From Magnetococcales bacterium (GTDB lineage Bacteria > Pseudomonadota > Magnetococcia > Magnetococcales > JADFYX01), in NCBI GenBank assembly GCA_015231305.1, contig JADGBW010000019.1, positions 1-39,280 of the forward strand: a stretch of 39,280 nucleotides of DNA, given 5' to 3'. The notes below the pieces were generated by a model. That model had not been told where the DNA came from, ran no database searches, and saw only the letters and a program-made list of their open reading frames with translations. The translations under genes and the position numbers were made by a program. Positions 33,313 through 39,280 of the stretch are shown here, one piece after another (the stretch's first letter is position 1; the number at the start of each line of letters is the position of its first letter).

Positions 33313-34797
33313 TTAATACATTGCTACTGCGTTTGTTCCAGCTTTAATTGTGTGCGACTGAGTCAGCAGCTGTTCAACTGATGTGTGCATAATTTCTAAG
33401 AAAGGTCCGGGATAGAAACCAATCCAAAAAATCAAAATAATTAAAGGAGCAAAAATCGCAAGTTCTCTTTTGTTCATATCTTTTAAGGCTTGCACCTCTT
33501 CACTATGAATAATTCCAAAGAAAACCTTTTTATATAACCACAGCATATATGCAGCACCTAATACCAAGCCTGTAGATGCTACAACTGCAACTGCTTTGTT
33601 AGCCAAAAAAGCTCCTAGTAAAATAAGGAATTCACCAACAAAACCGTTTGTTCCTGGTAGTCCTACAGCAGCCATAGTAAACAGCATAAAAATAACTGCG
33701 TAAACTGGCATCACGTTGACTACACCACCAAACTTTGCAATTTCTCTTGTGTGCATACGGTCATAAATAACACCAACCAGCAAAAATAGACCACCTGCAA
33801 CTATACCGTGGTTTATCATTTGCAAAATTCCGCCTTCTAGTCCCTGCTGGTTGAAGGAAAATAGACCTATGGTTACAAAACCCATATGTGAAACGGAGGA
33901 ATAAGCAATCAACTTTTTTAAATCTTTTTGCATCAAAGCTACAAGAGCGGTGTAGACAATGCCTACAAGTGAAAGCCCAAAAATTAGCGGTACAAAATAA
34001 CGGGATGCATCAGGTAACATGGGTATGGAAAAACGTAAAAACCCGTACGCGCCCATTTTAAGTAATATACCTGCCAGTATTACAGAACCACCTGTAGGAG
34101 CTTCAACATGAGCATCTGGTAACCATGTGTGAAATGGCCACATAGGAACTTTAACTGCAAACGATATAAAGAAGCCTAAGAATAACCAAACCTGTAGGTT
34201 GAAATCTAATGGAGCATTCATCAGATCAGGTATAGAGAATGTTCCACCTGTGTTTTTTAATACTATAATGGCGATCAGCATTAGCACTGAACCAGCCAAG
34301 GTATAGAGGAAAAACTTTAAAGCAGCATAAACTCGATTAGGACCACCCCAGACACCGATTAATAAAAACATCGGAATCAGCATTGCTTCCCAAAGAATAT
34401 AGAAGAGAATAAAATCTAGAGCGCAAAAAACACCAATTACGAAAGATTCCAATGCTAAGAATGCAATCATGTACTCTTTGACCATCTTTTGGACAGATTC
34501 CCATGATGCAAGTATACATAATGGTGTCAAAAAGGTTGTTAAAAGTACAAACGGCAAGCTAATGCCATCAACACCCATACGATAGGTGATGCCAAAAGCA
34601 GGCAGCCAAGTAGACTCTTCCATAAACTGAAAAGCAGCTGTGGAAGTATCAAAGTTGAACAACAATCTCAGGCTCAAAACAAATGTAGCCAATGAGACAA
34701 TCAGTGCAATATATCGGGCTGTGTTTGCGTTATTCCTGGCCGCAATAATAATCGCTAATACACCGGCCAAAGGAAGAAATGTTACCAGACTCAGCAT
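33313..34797 (-). CDS. nuoM: NADH-quinone oxidoreductase subunit M
   Basis: NuoM is an antiporter-like proton-pumping membrane subunit of complex I with about 14 helices in 494 residues. Recognisable features are FYILWEAMLIPMFLLIGVWGG with the key Glu of helix 5, FHTWLPDAHVEAPTGGSVILAG, KKLIAYSSVSHMGFV, and GLPGTNGFVGEFLILLG. AAGG precedes the ATG at 34797. It begins 18 bp after the nuoL stop, in the standard L-M-N order. Confidence 0.97.
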   Translation of the reverse strand: MLSLVTFLPLAGVLAIIIAARNNANTARYIALIVSLATFVLSLRLLFNFDTSTAAFQFMEESTWLPAFGITYRMGVDGISLPFVLLTTFLTPLCILASWESVQKMVKEYMIAFLALESFVIGVFCALDFILFYILWEAMLIPMFLLIGVWGGPNRVYAALKFFLYTLAGSVLMLIAIIVLKNTGGTFSIPDLMNAPLDFNLQVWLFLGFFISFAVKVPMWPFHTWLPDAHVEAPTGGSVILAGILLKMGAYGFLRFSIPMLPDASRYFVPLIFGLSLVGIVYTALVALMQKDLKKLIAYSSVSHMGFVTIGLFSFNQQGLEGGILQMINHGIVAGGLFLLVGVIYDRMHTREIAKFGGVVNVMPVYAVIFMLFTMAAVGLPGTNGFVGEFLILLGAFLANKAVAVVASTGLVLGAAYMLWLYKKVFFGIIHSEEVQALKDMNKRELAIFAPLIILIFWIGFYPGPFLEIMHTSVEQLLTQSHTIKAGTNAVAMY

Positions 34798-34815
34798 TGC
34801 CTTACGTCCTGCCCA

Positions 34816-36732
34816 TCAAGAGTAAACGGTTACGAGAACCAAAAGACCAATTATCATAGCAAAAGCATAATGGTAGACATAGCCTGTCTGAATACCTTTA
34901 AACCATTGAGCTATACGACCACAAGTTGCAACGATACCATTAACACCATAACCATCAATAATGGTTACATCTCCGGTCTGCCAGAAACCCATGCCTATTG
35001 CTTTGGCTGGCCTTACAAAAAGTTTGTCATATAATTTATCAAAGTACCATGCGTTCAGAAGGAACTTATAAATACCAACATAGGTCTCTGCTAAAATTTT
35101 AGGTAAGGTGGTTACCTTGATATAAAGAACCCAAGCTAATGCAACACCTATTAAGAATGCTCCAAACGGTAGCCATTTAACCCACATAGCAACATGGTGG
35201 GCATTAGCCATAGCATCGTGACCAGGAGCCAATACAATTGCCTCTTTAAACCAATCTCCATGTACCATAGGTGCGCCAAGCATACCAGCGAAAATTGCAC
35301 CAAATGCCAAAACTAGAAGAGGAAAACGAATTGACCATGGAGCCTCTTTGGCATGATCGTATGCGTGCTGATCACGAGGTTTGCCATGAAAGGTCATAAA
35401 AACAAGGCGGAAAGAATAAAATGAGGTCAACACTGCTGCCGTCATTCCCATAACCCATGCAAACATACCTACTGAAGTATGCGACGCATATGCTGCTTCT
35501 AAAATTGCGTCCTTAGAGAAAAATCCTGCGAGGTATGGAAAGCCAGTTAGGGCTAAAGTACCAATCATCATCACTGCATAAGTAATTGGAATTTTTTTCC
35601 AGAGTCCGCCCATCTTACGCATATCTTGCTCATGATGCATTGCGTGTATAACTGCGCCTGCACTTAAAAAGAGAAGAGCTTTAAAGAAAGCATGAGTCAT
35701 AAGATGGAACATTGCAGCTGAGTATGCTGAGACACCGGCAGCAAAAAACATATAACCAAGCTGTGAACAGGTAGAATAAGCAATAACCCGTTTAATATCG
35801 TTTTGCACTAAACCCACAGTAGCTGCAAATAGAGCAGTTGTTGCACCAACTAACGTAACTACAGTAAGTGATGTTTCTGATAACTCAAACAGTGGCGAAG
35901 TACGGCAGACCATAAACACGCCTGCTGTAACCATTGTTGCTGCATGAATTAAAGCTGAAACTGGGGTTGGACCCTCCATAGCATCGGGTAGCCAAGTATG
36001 GAGAAGAAACTGTGCTGATTTACCCATTGCACCTATAAACAGTAACAATGTAATTACAGTAATAGTATCTGATGCACCAAAGATTATAAAATCGATTGTT
36101 TTTGGGTATTGTGCGGTTCCTGCCATCTGGAACACTTCGGCATAGTCTAGTGTGCCAAAGATCATATATATAGCAAAAATACCCAATGCAAAACCAAAGT
36201 CACCTACCCGGTTTACCAAAAATGCTTTCATAGCTGCATTACAAGCTGACTCTTTTTGATACCAGAAGCCAATAAGTAAATACGAAGCTAAACCAACACC
36301 TTCCCAGCCAAAGAACAGTTGTAAGAAGTTATCACCAGTTACCAACATCAACATGGCAAAGGTAAAAAAGGATAGATAACTAAAAAAACGTGCTTGGTGT
36401 GGGTCTTCTTCCATGTATCCAATAGAGTAAATATGGATAAGAGTTGAAATACCGGAGACCACAATAAGCATGGTGGCTGTAATTCTATCGATTAAAATAC
36501 CGAAGTGAACCTTAAAGTCACCAGCTACTATCCAGGAGAAAATCTCCTGACGAATCTCTGGGGCGTCACCAACGGCAATTTCCATAAAGACAATAATAGC
36601 TAACACCGCTGAGACCGTCATACCTAAGATGGTCACATTGCGAGCCATTACTTTGCCAATGTACCGTCCAAAAAGCCCAGCAATCATAGAGCCAATTAGC
36701 GGTGCAACAATTATGAGGAGTTCTCTGCTCAT
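34816..36732 (-). CDS. nuoL: NADH-quinone oxidoreductase subunit L
   Basis: NuoL is the distal antiporter-like subunit with the long lateral helix HL that spans the membrane arm of complex I. The 638 residues include FFGWEGVGLASYLLIGFW with the conserved Glu of helix 5, LLHTWLPDAMEGPTPVSALIHAATMV with Lys/Asp/His channel residues, KRVIAYSTCSQLGYM, and a C-terminal amphipathic region carrying the family's WYFDKLYDKLFVRP. The length is usual. It starts 29 bp after the nuoK stop. Confidence 0.97.
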   Translation of the reverse strand: MSRELLIIVAPLIGSMIAGLFGRYIGKVMARNVTILGMTVSAVLAIIVFMEIAVGDAPEIRQEIFSWIVAGDFKVHFGILIDRITATMLIVVSGISTLIHIYSIGYMEEDPHQARFFSYLSFFTFAMLMLVTGDNFLQLFFGWEGVGLASYLLIGFWYQKESACNAAMKAFLVNRVGDFGFALGIFAIYMIFGTLDYAEVFQMAGTAQYPKTIDFIIFGASDTITVITLLLFIGAMGKSAQFLLHTWLPDAMEGPTPVSALIHAATMVTAGVFMVCRTSPLFELSETSLTVVTLVGATTALFAATVGLVQNDIKRVIAYSTCSQLGYMFFAAGVSAYSAAMFHLMTHAFFKALLFLSAGAVIHAMHHEQDMRKMGGLWKKIPITYAVMMIGTLALTGFPYLAGFFSKDAILEAAYASHTSVGMFAWVMGMTAAVLTSFYSFRLVFMTFHGKPRDQHAYDHAKEAPWSIRFPLLVLAFGAIFAGMLGAPMVHGDWFKEAIVLAPGHDAMANAHHVAMWVKWLPFGAFLIGVALAWVLYIKVTTLPKILAETYVGIYKFLLNAWYFDKLYDKLFVRPAKAIGMGFWQTGDVTIIDGYGVNGIVATCGRIAQWFKGIQTGYVYHYAFAMIIGLLVLVTVYS

Positions 36733-36761
36733 ATTAAAAACAATGCCGGCATGACCGGTCC

Positions 36762-37064
36762 TTATCCCTTCAAGGTGTCGATTTCTTCAACGTCAATAGT
36801 TGCGCGGTTCCTGAAAAATGTAACCAGGATAGCAAGACCAATAGCCGCTTCAGCCGCTGCGACAGTCAGCACAAAAAAGGTCATGATCTGTCCGTCGATA
36901 TTGCCCATGAAACTTGAAAAAGCTACAAAGTTTATATTGACTGACAAAAGTATCAATTCAATGCTCATCATAATTATAATGACATTGCGACGGTTAAGGA
37001 AAATACCAAAAACGCCAATGGTAAATAACAGGGCACTAAGTACAAGATAATGATCTAAATGCAT
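36762..37064 (-). CDS. nuoK: NADH-quinone oxidoreductase subunit K
   Basis: This 100-residue subunit has three transmembrane helices and lies in the proximal membrane arm of complex I. The conserved Glu of helix 2 is about residue 36 ([16 protein letters not shown]) and the second acidic site is in helix 3 ([13 protein letters not shown]). It begins 3 bp after the nuoJ stop, so the two are coupled. Length and motifs are normal. Confidence 0.96.
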   Translation of the reverse strand: MHLDHYLVLSALLFTIGVFGIFLNRRNVIIIMMSIELILLSVNINFVAFSSFMGNIDGQIMTFFVLTVAAAEAAIGLAILVTFFRNRATIDVEEIDTLKG

Positions 37065-37067
37065 TGT

Positions 37068-37664
37068 CTAAGAAGCCCCCTCACCTGATGCCACTTTTTT
37101 AAGTTCAACAGCTTCTTCACGAGTACGTGCAAGCTGCTTTGGAATATTTTGCCGTTTTGGACGTTTACGCTCACGCAGGGTCAACACTATTGCTCCAACT
37201 AATGCTACCAGCAATATAATAGAAGCAATTTCAAAGGGTAGGAGATATTTGGTGTATAGTACGCGTCCTATCTCCATGGTATTGGGTATTTCACCTGCAA
37301 CAGCTACCATGTTGTTATGATCAACATGTACCTGGGTGATAATAACGATCATCTCAATTAAGATAACCACACCAACTGCAATGCCCAGTGGTAGATATTG
37401 AACTGCTTCTTCTTTTAGTGTTGAAAATTCTACATCAAGCATCATAACCACAAAGAGAAACAAAATAGCGACTGCTCCCATGTAGACCATAACTAAAATG
37501 GCCGCCAGGAATTCAGCCCCCAACAACACAAAAAGTGCCGCTGTGGTGAAAAAGGTCAGGACTAAAAACAGGACCGAATGGACCTGATTTTTTGCACTGA
37601 CTACACCAAGTGCTGCAACAACGGTGATTGTCGCAAAAAGGTAGAAAACTATATCCGCTACCAT
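37068..37664 (-). CDS. nuoJ: NADH-quinone oxidoreductase subunit J
   Basis: NuoJ forms part of the proximal membrane arm of complex I. The 198 residues contain about five helices. VYMGAVAILFLFVVMMLD is the conserved third-helix block with its pi-bulge region. The C-terminal 35 residues after the last helix are basic and acidic (RERKRPKRQ, then EEAVELKKV), a somewhat extended cytoplasmic tail. GAGGTAATC precedes the ATG at 37664. Confidence 0.95.
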   Translation of the reverse strand: MVADIVFYLFATITVVAALGVVSAKNQVHSVLFLVLTFFTTAALFVLLGAEFLAAILVMVYMGAVAILFLFVVMMLDVEFSTLKEEAVQYLPLGIAVGVVILIEMIVIITQVHVDHNNMVAVAGEIPNTMEIGRVLYTKYLLPFEIASIILLVALVGAIVLTLRERKRPKRQNIPKQLARTREEAVELKKVASGEGAS

Positions 37665-37684
37665 GATTACCTCAAAACCCCTAA

Positions 37685-38179
37685 CTACCGATATTTACCA
37701 TCAGCTTCTATACAGGCGTCAATCTCATTTTTAAAACGCTCGCCAGTATCCAACAGCTTGCTTTTATCAAAATAGAGATCAGCCCGCGACTCACCATGAA
37801 ACTCAAAGTTTTGTGTTAGGACAATTGCCTCAACTGGGCAGGCTTCCTGACAAAAACCACAAAAGATACATTTTGTCTGATCGATGTCATACACAGATGT
37901 AAGACGTTTTTCAGCCGTACTCTTTTCATCGATCTCTATATAAATAGCCTGTGCTGGACAGACTGCTTCACAAAGTTTACAAGCCACACACCTTTCACTA
38001 CCATCGCCATACTTTCTTAATGCATGCTCACCCCGAAATCTTGGTGAGATAGGCGTTCTCTCTTCTGGGTACTGGACAGTAATATTAGGCTTGAAAAAGT
38101 GCTTCAGAGTAACTGCCATACCCTGAGCCAACTCTTTTAGCATAAAACTGCCAAGTAATTGTTTTAAATCGATACCCAT
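37685..38179 (-). CDS. nuoI: NADH-quinone oxidoreductase subunit I (two 4Fe-4S clusters)
   Basis: NuoI carries clusters N6a and N6b between the peripheral arm and the quinone site. The two CxxCxxCxxxCP motifs are [12 protein letters not shown] (Cys64, 67, 70, 74) and [12 protein letters not shown] (Cys104, 107, 110, 114). The start is ATG 38179 because AGGAGATTATTTG is just upstream; a TTG codon one position earlier is in frame but not needed. The protein is 164 residues, as usual. It follows nuoH by 14 bp. Confidence 0.97.
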   Translation of the reverse strand: MGIDLKQLLGSFMLKELAQGMAVTLKHFFKPNITVQYPEERTPISPRFRGEHALRKYGDGSERCVACKLCEAVCPAQAIYIEIDEKSTAEKRLTSVYDIDQTKCIFCGFCQEACPVEAIVLTQNFEFHGESRADLYFDKSKLLDTGERFKNEIDACIEADGKYR

Positions 38180-38193
38180 CAAATAATCTCCTG

Positions 38194-39237
38194 TTACGCG
38201 TTACCTGTAAGATGGAGCATCAGCCCAGTTAAGAAAATCCAAAATAGTGAAACTGGGAGAAATACCTTCCACCCCAATCGCATTAGTTGATCATAACGAT
38301 AGCGGGGGAACGTAGCACGTAGCCACAAGAAAACAAACATCAAGAAACCAGCCTTTAACGCCAACCAAACTAAGCCGGGTATAAAGTCAAGTAGACCTAT
38401 TGGAGGCAACCAGCCACCTAAGAACATCAAAGCCCCAAGAAAAGAGACCATTACAATGTTTGCGTACTCACCCATAAAGAATACACCGGAACTCATTGCG
38501 GAGTATTCAGTGATAAAGCCAGCTACTAGTTCAGCTTCAGCTTCTGGTAGGTCAAATGGAGCTCGGTTTGTTTCAGCAACAACAGATATGAAAAAGATAA
38601 CAAACATTGGCAGAAGCGGAATAATATTCCAAACATCTCTCTGTGCCTCTACAACATCTATGAGACTTAAACTACCTGTTAACATAATCACTGGGATTAT
38701 GGTGAAACCCATAGAGACCTCATAAGAGATCATCTGGGATGCTGAACGCATGGAGCCTAAAAATGCATAGCGAGAATTGGAAGCCCAACCTGCCATTAAC
38801 ACACCATAAGCACCCAATGATGAAATTGCTAAAATAAACATTACAGCAATGTTTATATCAGCAACTACTAGTTCTGGAGAAAACGGTACAACTGTCCAGA
38901 CAACCAAAGCAGGGACCAAAGTTAACGTTGGAGCCAAAAAGAATACCGGAAGATCAGCATGTTTTGGTATAATGGTCTCTTTGGTCATCAACTTAAGAGC
39001 ATCAGCCAATGGCAACAAAACACCGAAGAAGCCAGCCCGGTTCGGACCCGGACGCACTTGCATAGCGCCGATGATCTTCCGCTCAGCCAAAGTGATGTAA
39101 GTCACCAAGAACAAAACAGGGGCCAGTAGTAACATGATCTTTACAACAGACCACACTAACGGCCAAAGTAATAAGCCGAATAAATCCTCACCGAATGCGT
39201 GTACCATTGGTAGGTATGTTTGCAGGATTTCAGACAT
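38194..39237 (-). CDS. nuoH: NADH-quinone oxidoreductase subunit H
   Basis: NuoH links the quinone-binding site to the membrane arm of complex I. The diagnostic blocks are [20 protein letters not shown], then [24 protein letters not shown], and [35 protein letters not shown] follows near the C-terminus. The frame stays open to the window edge via a TTG at 39276, but I start at ATG 39237, which gives 347 residues, the usual family length, and lies after GAGATCGGG. The upstream part of the operon (nuoG and others) is outside the window. Confidence 0.93.
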   Translation of the reverse strand: MSEILQTYLPMVHAFGEDLFGLLLWPLVWSVVKIMLLLAPVLFLVTYITLAERKIIGAMQVRPGPNRAGFFGVLLPLADALKLMTKETIIPKHADLPVFFLAPTLTLVPALVVWTVVPFSPELVVADINIAVMFILAISSLGAYGVLMAGWASNSRYAFLGSMRSASQMISYEVSMGFTIIPVIMLTGSLSLIDVVEAQRDVWNIIPLLPMFVIFFISVVAETNRAPFDLPEAEAELVAGFITEYSAMSSGVFFMGEYANIVMVSFLGALMFLGGWLPPIGLLDFIPGLVWLALKAGFLMFVFLWLRATFPRYRYDQLMRLGWKVFLPVSLFWIFLTGLMLHLTGNA

Positions 39238-39280
39238 CGTATTCCCGATCTCAACCTTGCGGTCCCAGTTTAACAAAAAA

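Overview
The window is from a Gram-negative, AT-rich bacterium, most likely a marine or otherwise sodium-exposed proteobacterium. The evidence is a complex I operon of bacterial nuo type, an outer-membrane style lipoprotein signal, long-form HisG, FabI, DinG-type helicase, TsaB/RimI, and a sodium-pumping oxaloacetate decarboxylase. I cannot place it to class from sequence alone; a deep-branching lineage is possible but is inference. Coding density is high and no tRNA, rRNA, CRISPR array or intact insertion sequence is visible.

Layout. Positions 79-6019 are housekeeping metabolism on the plus strand: hpt and gph (4-bp overlap), hisG, the oadG-oadA-oadB sodium pump, and a short hibernation-promoting factor. 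Positions 6316-10045 carry a DinG-family helicase, tsaB, a RimI-like acetyltransferase and a two-CBS-domain protein, closed by a clear terminator. Positions 10353-16243 hold a signalling-rich stretch: CYTH protein, ApaH-like phosphatase, a Ser/Thr kinase with a C-terminal PEGA-like domain, an FHA protein, and a PAS-GAF-GGDEF diguanylate cyclase. Convergent to it (16246-18865, minus) is an XPB-type helicase with its Bax1/DUF790 nuclease partner. Positions 19049-23365 hold an HD-domain protein with an unusual repetitive C-terminus, an orphan TAXI-type binding lipoprotein, queE and a ThiE-family gene. Next are a CgeB-like glycosyltransferase (minus) and a large chemoreceptor-like protein with two Cache-like sensor regions (plus). 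The right third is minus strand: aroC, fabI, a MidA/NDUFAF7-type methyltransferase, and nuoN-M-L-K-J-I-H, which run off the right edge.

How the genes work together. The nuo operon and the oxaloacetate decarboxylase are both ion-translocating energy systems. The MidA-type methyltransferase lies just downstream of nuoN and is the family that in mitochondria assists complex I assembly. The kinase and FHA protein look like a writer-reader phosphosignalling pair. The XPB and Bax1 genes overlap by 11 bp and form a nucleotide-excision-repair style module better known from archaea.

Noncoding highlights. A MITE-like element of about 145-160 bp occurs three times, plus one core-only copy. It is a long imperfect palindrome containing two dRS3-like ATTCCC...GGGAAT hairpins. 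A separate structure of about 420 bp between fabI and aroC consists of nested inverted repeats around a perfect 22-bp hairpin. A 17-bp motif recurs upstream of three sensor or receptor genes.
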